Below are positions 27,151 to 34,680 of a stretch of DNA of 34,680 nt, one piece after another. Position numbers and translations under genes: made by a program. Position 1 is the first letter of the stretch. Every line of letters starts with the position of its first letter. Source of the stretch: Chitinispirillaceae bacterium. GTDB lineage: Bacteria; Fibrobacterota; Chitinivibrionia; Chitinivibrionales; Chitinispirillaceae. The stretch lies in assembly GCA_016929595.1 (NCBI GenBank), contig JAFGIN010000086.1:1-34680 (forward strand), written 5' to 3'. The notes below the pieces were generated by a model. It was given only the letters and a program-made list of their open reading frames with translations. It searched no databases and was not told the origin of the DNA.

Positions 27151-28539
27151 ATGAGCAGTACTATCGAAAAAAACGAACTTTCACAAAAGATAAAAGCGCT
27201 CGACAGTCTCACCGCCGATGAAAAATCCGCACTTATCGGCCTGCTCAACACCCGCAAGAAATATGGGCTTGTCTGGGAAGAGAAACAGGAGGATGTTGAG
27301 GAGTTGCTCAGAGAGAAACTGCCAGTATTTACTGAAGTAAAAGAGCGAAGAATTGATGCGAAGCCAGAGGAAAAAGACTCCGGTAAACTCGATCTTTTTG
27401 GTGATGATGAAAAGGACACCGCTCCCCCACCCGATCATATCAGTGATCTTATCCTTGCAAAAGAACACCTTAACACTCGCCCGGAGCGTATGCGTCTGCG
27501 CAGCACCGTTCTCAGAAGTGCTATCCGTGAAGCTGCAAAGCACGAAGGTCTCCTTGATTTCATTGATGAACCATCACAGGATGAACGGTTTGAAAAGAAT
27601 AAATTCACCTGGAGCATTCAGTTAACACTTCAGCCTCAAAAAATTGAGGTAGAAATTCCAAAGGATGTTTTGATTGATCAGGATATGGTTGTCGCCGGAA
27701 GGCAACTCATAGTACAGGAAAAAAACCGCATCCGTTATGCAAAAACGACACTGGAACTGACTACAATTGTTAATAAATTCACTCATACACTCTGTGGACC
27801 TTACGAAAAAGTTGATAGTGCTCCAATAATTAAACAGAATCTCATTTTGTTTCTTGAAGAGTACTTTGGTATTCCCGAAACTCCGGATGCCTTAAAAGTA
27901 ATCGGTTTTGAAGGCAACAAGCGGTTCTGGCAGGATTTCGTGCTTAACAAAGTGTTACACGAATATGAAAAAATTGTCAGAAAGAAGCGTGAAATCAGAC
28001 AGCCGGAAATAGAAACAGCCGAATGGAACTGGCCTCTGGAACGGGCATACAATGAAGAATTTTACAAAATTGAACCTGCGGAAGTGCACAGTCTCATTCC
28101 ATTCTGTAATGCCCGTGACGCAAGTACCCCGGAACGAAAGTTCATTGCATTTCTTGAAGAACACCGGCAATATATCAACCACTGGTATAAAAACGGCGAT
28201 TCCGGAATGGAACATTTTTCAATAGCCTATAAAAACGGCCAAGGCAAAGACAGGCTCTTTTATGTTGATTTTGTTATCCGTTTTGCAGATGATACCATCG
28301 GATTGTTTGATACAAAAACGCTCAATTCAGATCCTGAAATGGTGGCCAAGCATAATGCATTATTAGAGTATATAAGTGAGCAGCGTGAACGGTTTGGTGG
28401 CAAAATTACCGGTGGAGTAATAATCGAGCAGGGTGAAAACTGGGTCTACTCTGTGGCGCACTTAGATCCGAAACAACCATTTGACACCTATGGCTGGAAA
28501 GCATTAGTACCACAACAGTATGGGAAGATGGTAGCTTAA
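27151..28539 (+). CDS. in-frame chimera: type III Mod N-terminus joined to type III Res C-terminus
   Basis: The ATG at 27151 is chosen because the protein from there (462 aa) opens like type III DNA methyltransferase (Mod) subunits: IKALDSLTADEKSALIGLLN, KKYGLVWEEK, EVKERRI (residues 14-68). Mod proteins then continue with the methylase domain, but here an acidic linker and sequence typical of the C-terminal third of the restriction subunit (Res) follow. This includes the PD-(D/E)xK-type nuclease core FYVDF (Asp373) ... GLFDTK (Asp387, Lys389). The methylase motifs (FxGxG, DPPY) and all helicase motifs are absent. Mod and Res genes are normally adjacent, so one in-frame deletion of several kilobases explains it. 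The frame is undamaged. Whether a protein is made is unknown. Confidence 0.8.
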   Translation: MSSTIEKNELSQKIKALDSLTADEKSALIGLLNTRKKYGLVWEEKQEDVEELLREKLPVFTEVKERRIDAKPEEKDSGKLDLFGDDEKDTAPPPDHISDLILAKEHLNTRPERMRLRSTVLRSAIREAAKHEGLLDFIDEPSQDERFEKNKFTWSIQLTLQPQKIEVEIPKDVLIDQDMVVAGRQLIVQEKNRIRYAKTTLELTTIVNKFTHTLCGPYEKVDSAPIIKQNLILFLEEYFGIPETPDALKVIGFEGNKRFWQDFVLNKVLHEYEKIVRKKREIRQPEIETAEWNWPLERAYNEEFYKIEPAEVHSLIPFCNARDASTPERKFIAFLEEHRQYINHWYKNGDSGMEHFSIAYKNGQGKDRLFYVDFVIRFADDTIGLFDTKTLNSDPEMVAKHNALLEYISEQRERFGGKITGGVIIEQGENWVYSVAHLDPKQPFDTYGWKALVPQQYGKMVA

Positions 28540-28588
28540 AAACACAAGAACAGTGAAAGTTGCTCTAATTAATTCTCATTTTGTTAAT

Positions 28589-28659
28589 ATGTGTAAAAAA
28601 AAACCGTTTTTTTTTACACATTAGCTAGGAAATGTAAAAAAAAATCATTATTTTTTACA
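28589..28659. promoter_or_regulatory. two A/T-rich palindromes before the fic gene (candidate operators)
   Basis: The first palindrome has 15-base perfect arms (28589-28603 and 28607-28621) around CCG; each arm contains GTGTA followed by nine A, or the complement. The second has 9-base arms TGTAAAAAA and TTTTTTACA (28633-28641 and 28651-28659). The shared half-site is TGTAAAA/TTTTACA. The second ends 16 bases before the fic ATG. The first may also act as a terminator for the preceding gene. Confidence 0.65.
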
Positions 28660-28675
28660 CATCATTGGATAAACT

Positions 28676-29755
28676 ATGAGTAATATGCTCGAACCATTGC
28701 CACCAAAAGCAGACCTTGAAACTAAAGCGATTCTGAAAAAATGTGCTATTGCACACCGTTTTCTGGCAGAATTAAAAGGTATTAGTGAAACGATACCAAA
28801 CCAGGAAATACTTATTAATACCCTGGCGCTGCAGGAAGCTAAAGACAGTTCAGCGATTGAAAATATCATTACCACCCACGATGAGATTTTTCAACAGGAG
28901 TTGTTCCCTGAAAGTACCCTCAATTCTGCTGCAAAAGAAGTTCGTGATTATGCACAAGCACTTAAAACAGGATTTGGTTTAATCAAAACCAGCGGAATTC
29001 TTGCAACAGCACAAATACTTGCGATACAGGAAATTCTGGAGAAAAACAAAGCAGGTTTCAGAAAATTGCCGGGAACAGAACTTAAAAACCAGCAAACTGG
29101 AGAAACAATTTACACTCCTCCACAGAATAATGATGATATCGTAAGACTTATGGCGAACCTGGAAACGTTCATAAATGTTGACGATGTATATGATGCAGAT
29201 CCACTTGTAAAAATGGCCTTGATTCATTATCAATTTGAAAGCATTCATCCGTTTTATGATGGTAACGGCAGAACCGGAAGAATCATCAATGTTCTATACC
29301 TGACACTGAAACACCTGCTCAATATTCCAGTATTATACCTGAGCCGCCACATTGTGAATACAAAAACTGATTACTACCGGCTGCTCCAGAAGGTTCGTAC
29401 CGATAACGCATGGGAGGAGTGGACACTGTATATGCTGGAATGCATTGAGAGTACTGCAAAAAATACGATCGATATAGTCGGAAGAATTCGTAAAGCCCTT
29501 CTGGATTATAAGCATCAGATTCGGAATAATCATCCCACATTTTACAGTCAGGATCTCATCAACAATCTTTTTTGTCACCCATACACTAAAATTGAATACA
29601 TTGAGCGAGATTTGAATATCAGTAGACCCACAGCATCTAAATATCTTGAAACACTTGTAACTGATGGGCTCTTACAAAAAGAGAAGTACAAAACGTCAAA
29701 TTTTTATATTAACACAGCACTGTTGCAAATACTTTCAAATTCGACAACATCATAA
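28676..29755 (+). CDS. Fic family AMP-transferase with N-terminal inhibitory helix and winged-helix C-terminus
   Basis: The 359-aa protein is a complete Fic enzyme. The catalytic loop HPFYDGNGRTGR is at 191-202, with His191 as base and all signature residues present, so transfer of AMP from ATP to a hydroxyl side chain on a target protein is expected. The N-terminal autoinhibitory motif (S/T)xxxE(G/N) is present as SSAIEN (Ser58, Glu62, Asn63), making it a class II, self-restrained Fic with no separate antitoxin required. The last 65 or so residues (YIERDLNISRPTASKYLETLVTDGLL) form a winged helix-turn-helix. The combination matches widespread Fic_N-Fic-wHTH proteins. The DNA-binding domain together with the palindromes just upstream suggests autoregulation. 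Its target is unknown. Confidence 0.93.
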   Translation: MSNMLEPLPPKADLETKAILKKCAIAHRFLAELKGISETIPNQEILINTLALQEAKDSSAIENIITTHDEIFQQELFPESTLNSAAKEVRDYAQALKTGFGLIKTSGILATAQILAIQEILEKNKAGFRKLPGTELKNQQTGETIYTPPQNNDDIVRLMANLETFINVDDVYDADPLVKMALIHYQFESIHPFYDGNGRTGRIINVLYLTLKHLLNIPVLYLSRHIVNTKTDYYRLLQKVRTDNAWEEWTLYMLECIESTAKNTIDIVGRIRKALLDYKHQIRNNHPTFYSQDLINNLFCHPYTKIEYIERDLNISRPTASKYLETLVTDGLLQKEKYKTSNFYINTALLQILSNSTTS

Positions 29756-29822
29756 CTGTTGGATCATTTTTCGGACTGAGAACTATCAACCAAGTCCAAA
29801 AAAAACAAAAATTTGGAGATAG

Positions 29823-30711
29823 TTGATTTTTTTAGAGCTAACAGAAGTAGTATCATTACCGAAATTGGCGATAAAACATTGGATAAACAATATTGATGAG
29901 ACAAGTGCATTGGAGAACCTGCTACGTACAACGCGCACTAACCCATTTACTGCTATTGATATATTCAGAAATGAGCTGATTGTAGCAGTTCCGCATGTTG
30001 CAAAGATTAATCAGCAAATTGATGATATCAACAGTCAGATTGCGGGTAAGGATTTTTCATCTCTCAAACGATATGAAGAACTCGAACAGCAACTTAACAA
30101 AACAAAAGTCGAGATTGAAAATCTCGAATCGGTAATTCGTGAAAAGGAACGCAAAATCCAGCGGTTTGATATTCAGATCCAGGAGGAACCAGACCCGAAA
30201 TATGAAGCACTCTGCCGACTTGTAAAATATTTTGAAGAGGCAGCAGACGCGCTTCTCAAAGCTAAAAAACAGCGACTTGAGGAACTCATGCGCAATGACC
30301 TCAACATTAACCTTGCCGCATACAGAGGAATGTGTCCAACTCAGGCATTTTACCATTATCGACGAAGCACATTACATGCTTGATTTCGACAACAGACCAC
30401 TTCGTAATCTTATTGCAGTAGGCCGTAATAAAGGTTTGTCAATTATTCTTGCGACTCAGAATATGGATCACTTCAAATCAAAACATTTTGATTATTACGC
30501 AAACGCACAATACCCGCTCATTATGAAACAGCAAACAATGGCAGATAGTGTTATCAAAGACCTGTTTGGCGTAAGTGGTCACGATTTCCACGAAATTAAA
30601 GATGCGATATCATCACTTAAAAAAGGTGAACTTATCATAAAAGACAGTTCTGCAGCGGTACTTGGTGTAGGTAGAAAATTCAAGAAAGTTCTGGTACGAC
30701 ATCTTATTTGA
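29823..30711 (+). pseudogene. broken P-loop ATPase (HerA/FtsK-like C-terminus) with coiled-coil front, frame shifted
   Basis: The first frame (from a TTG at 29823, about 180 codons) has a helical, coiled-coil-rich stretch (residues of about 60-110, EELEQQLNKTKVEIENLESVIREKE without any nucleotide-binding motif). At about 30340 similarity passes to another frame that gives FTIIDEAHYMLDF, a Walker B strand, then IILATQN, a sensor motif, ending at 30711. No Walker A motif is present in either part. The second part looks like the C-terminal end of an AAA/HerA-like ATPase of the type found in defence and conjugation clusters. The first part may be from the same gene or a neighbour. The family is not firmly recognised. 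Confidence 0.6.
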
Positions 30712-30712
30712 G

Positions 30713-30967
30713 ATGTTCCAATATGAATTGTTTTTATTCACAGGGAAAGAGCACACATACCAAGCACAACAATACGGTCTAACCCGTGATGAGCTGCGTT
30801 ACATTCTCGACCCCGCAGATCTTCTCGGTGAAGATTATCCATCAGAGAAGTTCAGAGTGCTTAAGAATAAGGAGATGGCGGAGTTTGGGGAGTTTCGGAC
30901 GCGGAGATTGGTGCTGGAGGCGTGGGATCGGTTGGAGACAAGAGAGAAAGAAGAAGGTAGAGGATAG
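30713..30967 (+). pseudogene. C-terminal fragment of a large DNA methylase/restriction enzyme
   Basis: The 84-codon frame starts one base after the previous stop. From about residue 20, YGLTRDELRYILDPADLLG followed by FRVLKNKE and the FRTRRLVLEAWDRL end resemble the extreme C-terminus of large Eco57I/PglX-like SAM-dependent methylases, which place this phrase after the target-recognition region. The catalytic methylase (NPPY) and everything before it are missing. The first 16 residues do not match and may come from the deletion junction. Recognition is from memory of the family only, so the exact system is uncertain. Confidence 0.55.
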
Positions 30968-30971
30968 AGGG

Positions 30972-31016
30972 TAGAAGATGGAAGGTGGAGATCTTCTATC
31001 TTCTATCTTCTTTTTT
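30972..31016 (+). terminator. purine/pyrimidine hairpin with T-run
   Basis: TAGAAGAT (30972-30979) pairs with ATCTTCTA (30991-30998). Further TCTTCTA copies and a run of six T end at about 31016. It follows a long all-purine stretch (about 30930-30990). It could end transcription before the RhuM gene or simply be a low-complexity repeat. Confidence 0.5.
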
Positions 31017-31050
31017 AAAAAGTACATAGATTAACAGGAAACACATTTAA

Positions 31051-31463
31051 ATGAGTATGGATGAAAATATTGAGCCTTCAAAAGGGCAGTTTTTGATATA
31101 CGAAGCAGAAGACGACACACTTAAATTAGACGTTCGGCTTGAAAATGAAACTGTCTGGTTAACCCAGAAACTGATGGCTCAGCTATTTCAAAAAGATGTG
31201 AAAACTATTAACCACCACATTCTGGCTATTTTTGATGAGGGAGAGTTGGATCCGGTTTCAACTATCCGAAAATTTCGGATAGTTCAAACTGAAGGAACAA
31301 GGTCAATATCCCGCATGCACGTAAAATTTCTCATGAGATAGCTATGGAACTCGCAGAAAATGAGTATAATAAATTCCGTAAACTGCAAATAGAACAAAGT
31401 TCCAAAATCTTCAGCGATTTTGATAAAGTTGTAAAGCAGATACCATTGAAGAAAAAGGAATAA
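31051..31463 (+). pseudogene. RhuM-family gene with deleted middle
   Basis: From the ATG at 31051 (AGGAAA ribosome site about 10 bases upstream) the first 88 or so codons encode the N-terminus of RhuM-type virulence/phage-associated proteins: VRLENETVWLTQKLMAQLF, KTINHHILAIFDEGELD, and TEGTRSISR. Normally a YNLDxIIxVGYRV segment follows, but here the frame ends at 31341. In the other frame at about 31322 the C-terminal tail resumes (KISHEIAMELAENEYNKFRK ... DFDKVVKQI) and stops at 31463. About 200 codons of the roughly 340-codon family length are lost and the halves are out of frame. RhuM's biochemical role is not known. Confidence 0.85.
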
Positions 31464-31472
31464 AAAAGATGG

Positions 31473-31526
31473 ACGCCCTTTAGACCGGGCGTTAGGGTCA
31501 CCTCAAGCTACACACTGGTAGTTGAG
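31473..31526. repeat. two adjacent small hairpins, possible insertion-sequence end
   Basis: ACGCCC (31473-31478) pairs with GGGCGT (31487-31492). Nine bases on, CTCAA-CTA (31502-31510, one bulged G) pairs with TAG-TTGAG (31519-31526). Such paired short hairpins recall IS200/IS605-type ends or their non-coding RNA 3' region. No transposase or TnpB is in the window, so this is at most a remnant. Confidence 0.35.
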
Positions 31527-31559
31527 AATTTAAAAAAATACAACTAATCGTAAAAGAAT

Positions 31560-32246
31560 TCAAGATTGTTTTTTCATATGTTCAATACAAGCTGCAATTT
31601 GCTCTTTAGTAAATTCAAAAATCTTTTTTCCTAAAAGATGAACCTCTGTTGAATAAAGTTTTGGCTGCCCATTCTCAATTTCAAAATTTGTTTCAGAATT
31701 GCAAATCGCAGATTGTATCCACACAGGCATTTTTCGACTATCGAATCCACCGGAAATTTTGGAATTAGTGTAATCTTTAAAACTATCGTGTTTTGACACA
31801 TGCTCTGGATCAGGTTTTTCCGGATGAAAGTGATAATAGAGCCAGATTTCAAATGACGGGTTACTTTGTGCAACAAACCAGCATTCGAAATAGTTATTCC
31901 GTTCTCTGACATAATCCCTCAGGATATTGATTTTATTGCCAATATTCCACAAGTCGGTATCGATTACGAACCATACTTCATCATTATATTCCTTACTTAG
32001 CTGGTAGATCGGCCTTGTACTTTCATCCCCCAAAAAATGTTTAATCGCACTATTCTTTAGTTTTACAGGTTCAGTATTCCCATTGTCACTTGGAATAGGG
32101 ATTATGTCGATATTTGAAGAAAATCCTCGAAAAAAATTAAAATAATCTATTTCTCTTTTATCTCCTTCGCAAAAGATATAGATCTTCCTGGCATCTTTGA
32201 AGGGCTCACGCTTTTCATACAATTTGTTGCGACTTAAGTACTTCAT
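31560..32246 (-). CDS. rloB: RloB-family protein (TOPRIM-like), second gene of a two-gene defence pair
   Basis: The 228-aa protein has the RloB-type order of acidic motifs: CEGDKRE (Glu27 region), VIDTDLW (Asp96, Asp98) and the family hallmark SNPSFEIWLYYHF (128-140). The acidic E ... DxD pattern resembles a TOPRIM nuclease fold. RloB is found with the ATPase RloA in restriction loci and as the AbiLii component of lactococcal AbiL phage-abortive systems. Anti-phage function here is inferred from the pair. The ATG is 4 bases from the preceding ATPase stop, so the two are translationally coupled. No damage is seen. Confidence 0.85.
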   Translation of the reverse strand: MKYLSRNKLYEKREPFKDARKIYIFCEGDKREIDYFNFFRGFSSNIDIIPIPSDNGNTEPVKLKNSAIKHFLGDESTRPIYQLSKEYNDEVWFVIDTDLWNIGNKINILRDYVRERNNYFECWFVAQSNPSFEIWLYYHFHPEKPDPEHVSKHDSFKDYTNSKISGGFDSRKMPVWIQSAICNSETNFEIENGQPKLYSTEVHLLGKKIFEFTKEQIAACIEHMKKQS

Positions 32247-32249
32247 ATA

Positions 32250-33587
32250 TTACCAGCTTAAGTCTTTCAAATTTCCTAAGAACGGGATTCCACCATATCT
32301 ACCATTCAGATAGCCGTTCTCAATATCAATAGTATTGTGTATCTTGTAATCACTTAATGAATACATTTTTGTGGAACCATCACAATCTTTCTGGGTTAGC
32401 CAGATCTCGTCTGGTCTTAAAATATTTTGATCAAGTAGATTTGACTCGTGTGTTGTAAAAATGAGCTGGCCCCTGGCATTAGTATCTAATAAAATTTTGC
32501 CAAGTATTTCCTTAATTAGAAGTGGATGAATACTCCTTTCAACTTCATCAATCAAAAAAACAAGATCATTGTTGACAATCGCTTGTATAGCTGGAATATA
32601 CTCTATTAATCTTCTAGTACCATCAGATTCCTGCCCCGTATAAAACTTTATTTTTTTATTATCAGAATTTAAATGCGTTGTAACCAATCTTTTGGCAACG
32701 AGTTCATTATTCTCATTAACAACTGTTATTTCTTCACCGGTTTCACTATTGGTAAATACGGAAAAATGATCTGGTTCATTTTTCAAATCACCAATTAATT
32801 CATTTACATCAATTTTGTCATTTGCATCAAAAAAATCCTCAAATTTCTTTTTTTCTACTTCAATTTTTGTAATCCCGGTATTTAAACTTGAAATGAACTT
32901 GTTCCCAAAGTTTTCGGTTTCAATGTTTTTATCCAAAATATCCGCAATACCCCCTGGCTTTGTTTCTGGCCTAATGATAAATAAAGTAACGGAAAACCAA
33001 TTAAAAACTGTTTTAATAGATCTAAAATCACCAGGAAATTTTTTATTTAAAAAAGTTAACAATAATTCATTTTTTGGAAGCAATTTTTCAGTGAGGACTT
33101 CAGCAAATAATTTTTTCTTTTCATCGCTGTAATATTCACTATAGAAACTGATTTTTTGTAATCCATTTTCTAAGGTCCTTTCATAAACCAGTGCATCTTC
33201 ATTCCTTGAACTTTCGGACAAATATTCATGTAAGATTTCGCCTTGATCAAATGTTATAGTGAAGTAATACACTTTACCATCTGCAACAAATTCAATTGCG
33301 AGGGAAACTGGGAGTTTTTCATTTTCACTTGTAAGTTTGAATTTGAGATCGTTAACTTCTTTTTTGATTTTTCCGTCCTCAACCATTCTCTGAAGCAAAG
33401 ATATTGACTTTACCAAGTTAGATTTTCCAGAGCCATTAGCTCCATAAATCGCACTATATCTCAAAAATTCAAAATCCCCTACGGAAACTCTATGATGTTG
33501 TAGCCTCTGGGTTTTATTGGGGAACAGGTTAAACTCAGTCTCGTCTTTAAATGAATAAATATTTTTTGCAACAAATCTAATAATCAT
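32250..33587 (-). CDS. RloA/AbiLi-like AAA (AAA15/ABC-type) ATPase
   Basis: The start is taken at the ATG at 33587, not 33629, because the protein then begins MIIRFVAKNIYSFKDETEF, the usual opening of this family (strand, then F-rich loop), and AGGATGG lies about ten bases upstream. About 445 aa. Walker A is YGANGSGKS (48-56), the ABC-like signature is in SDGTRRLIEYIP, and Walker B is LVFLIDEVERSIHP (from 342), followed by FTTHESNLLD. The architecture is that of the SMC-like AAA15 ATPases that partner TOPRIM or RloB effectors in AbiL- and PARIS-like systems. In such systems the ATPase is thought to sense phage activity and release the effector. Apparently intact. Confidence 0.85.
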   Translation of the reverse strand: MIIRFVAKNIYSFKDETEFNLFPNKTQRLQHHRVSVGDFEFLRYSAIYGANGSGKSNLVKSISLLQRMVEDGKIKKEVNDLKFKLTSENEKLPVSLAIEFVADGKVYYFTITFDQGEILHEYLSESSRNEDALVYERTLENGLQKISFYSEYYSDEKKKLFAEVLTEKLLPKNELLLTFLNKKFPGDFRSIKTVFNWFSVTLFIIRPETKPGGIADILDKNIETENFGNKFISSLNTGITKIEVEKKKFEDFFDANDKIDVNELIGDLKNEPDHFSVFTNSETGEEITVVNENNELVAKRLVTTHLNSDNKKIKFYTGQESDGTRRLIEYIPAIQAIVNNDLVFLIDEVERSIHPLLIKEILGKILLDTNARGQLIFTTHESNLLDQNILRPDEIWLTQKDCDGSTKMYSLSDYKIHNTIDIENGYLNGRYGGIPFLGNLKDLSW

Positions 33588-33911
33588 AACAATCCATCCT
33601 GTGAATAATTCACACAAAACTCTACACAATATACAATACTACATAACTCCAAGCAAAAAAACAACCACCAAACGTGAAAACCACACGTTTGGTGCAACTT
33701 TAATACCAAATTTGACTGGAATAATTCCGAATTAATTGTACTCTGGTTTTTACTATCTCCACGCATGCTTATAATCGAACAAAAACAGTCCCGACTTTCC
33801 CCTATCTTAAATCTGTTACCATGTAATATTTTAAAAGTGTTGTTACATAACAGCTTAGTAAATAAGGATACCATTAATTTTGTAGATGTTAAAAAAAGAG
33901 GACTTCAAAAA
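33588..33911. other. non-coding stretch between the RloA-like gene and the KilA-N gene
   Basis: About 324 bp between divergent genes, AT-rich, probably holding both promoters. It contains the inverted repeat at 33666-33694. No small RNA or gene could be recognised. Open frames extending into it from both sides are not protein-like. Confidence 0.5.
33666..33694. promoter_or_regulatory. 11-bp inverted repeat upstream of the RloA/RloB pair
   Basis: CACCAAACGTG (33666-33676) and CACGTTTGGTG (33684-33694) are perfect inverted repeats with a 7-base spacer, 79 bp before the ATPase start codon on the minus strand. Position and symmetry fit a dimeric repressor's operator. A transcript hairpin is the alternative. 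No regulator gene is adjacent apart from the broken KilA-N gene. Confidence 0.45.
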
Positions 33912-34604
33912 ATGGTAACCATCAACGTATTAGGAAAAACTATCACAGTTCAATCTTTAGAAACACAGGATTTTTCGTTAACCGACATGGCAAAACACAA
34001 AAACCCGAATGAAACAAGTCTGGTGATCTCACATTGGCTGAGAACTCGTTATACTGTGGAGTTTCTGGGCACCTGGGAACGGCTCAACAATCCTGATTTT
34101 AATACTACGGAATTCAGTAGTATTAAAAATGAAAGTGGAAGTAACGGTTTCGTACTCTCACAACAAAATATTGGGCTGAGAAAACAAATGCAATCGGTAT
34201 CTATTCTAAAACTGGTCGCTATAACAGTGGCACCTTCGCTCACAAAGACATCGCATTTGAATTCGCATCCTGGATTTCAGTTGAATTCAAACTTTATCTC
34301 ATAAAAGAATTCCAGCGACTTAAAGACGAGGAACTCAAACAATTGGGTTGGGATATCCGTCGCAATCTCGCTAAAATTAATTATCGTATTCATACCGACG
34401 CCATAAAACAACACCTCGTTCCTCCGGAACTTACAAAAATTGAAATGAATATTGTGTATGCGACCGAAGCGGATGTTCTTAATATGGCTCTCTTTGGCAA
34501 AACAGCAAAACAATGGCGTGATGAAAACCCGGAACAAAGATGGTAATATCCGTGATTACGCAGACATTTTACAACTGGTATGTCTTTCCAACCTCAGAAC
34601 TCAC
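33912..34604 (+). pseudogene. KilA-N domain protein with two frameshifts
   Basis: The ATG at 33912 has GAGGA about ten bases upstream. The first frame encodes the KilA-N DNA-binding start (residues 1-80, FSLTDMAKHKNPNETSLVIS, WLRTRYTVEFLGTWE). After LSQQ at about 34158 the frame must drop to continue KYWAEKTNAIGIYSKTGRY and FASWISVEFKLYLIKEFQRL. At about 34536-34542 it must shift again to read KDGNIRDYADILQLVCLSNL, after which it ends. Both shifts equal the loss of one A in a short A-run. KilA-N proteins are common in phages and mobile islands. Without the shifts the protein would be nearly full length. Similarity is fading by about 34600. Confidence 0.8.
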
Positions 34605-34680
34605 TAAAAACGCTCAAAACGTAACTATCCCATCGCAAGTTTAAATCCTTCAGGAGATGCCAATTGCAGTGTGAATGTTC

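Noticed and set aside
28676-29755. Fic gene as a toxin needing a separate antitoxin
   Set aside because: The inhibitory motif SSAIEN is inside the same protein (class II), and no small partner gene precedes it; the preceding frame is the Mod/Res chimera.
33588-33629. upstream start for the RloA-like ATPase
   Set aside because: The family normally opens with the MIIRF-like strand. The 14 extra residues have no family match and the ribosome site fits the inner ATG.
33765-33911. upstream extension of the KilA-N frame
   Set aside because: The KilA-N domain starts at the ATG at 33912, which has its own GAGGA site. The extension is not protein-like.

Overview
The window (about 34.7 kb, moderately AT-rich) looks like the chromosome of a Gram-negative, probably anaerobic bacterium from the Fibrobacterota/Bacteroidota neighbourhood. 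A Chitinispirillum-like member of the Fibrobacterota is my best guess. This placement is inference from three things: a bacterial V-type ATPase operon with a DUF2764 subunit, a UbiA enzyme of the archaeal-lipid (DGGGP synthase) type, and large secreted multidomain proteins with Por/FlgD-like beta-sandwich modules beside a CE15-type esterase. No rRNA, tRNA or CRISPR array was seen.

Layout: 1-299 is non-coding with a 23-bp perfect hairpin. 300-5483 (-) is a 1,727-aa secreted protein with a beta-helix-like region, Ig-like and Fn3-like domains and a C-terminal sorting-like module. 5883-6905 (-) is an RluD-type pseudouridine synthase, divergent from a UbiA prenyltransferase at 6961-7848 (+). 7922-10602 (-) is the conserved cmk-rpsA pair. 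10893-14267 (-) is a secreted protein with seven InlB/Flg_new repeats. 14610-16421 (-) is a secreted CE15-like glucuronoyl esterase homologue. 16923-17457 (+) is an EamA transporter that has lost its middle. 17661-25504 (-) is a complete-looking V-ATPase operon in the order E, DUF2764, A, B, D, I, K. The K subunit keeps the residues that bind sodium in Enterococcus NtpK, so a sodium-translocating enzyme is predicted.

From about 25.5 kb to the right end the character changes. A 1.6-kb non-coding stretch with a candidate MITE leads into a worn defence/mobile island. It holds an in-frame chimera of a type III Mod N-terminus and a Res C-terminus, an intact Fic protein behind two A/T-rich palindromes, broken pieces of an ATPase and of a DNA methylase, a RhuM gene lacking its middle, an intact RloA-like ATPase plus RloB pair (AbiL/PARIS-like architecture), and a KilA-N gene with two single-base frameshifts.

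The housekeeping genes of the left and middle parts look sound. The island genes repeatedly keep their beginnings and ends but lack their centres, which points to recurrent internal deletion, or to an assembly artefact that should be excluded. The RloA/RloB pair and the Fic gene are the only island genes that look fully functional.
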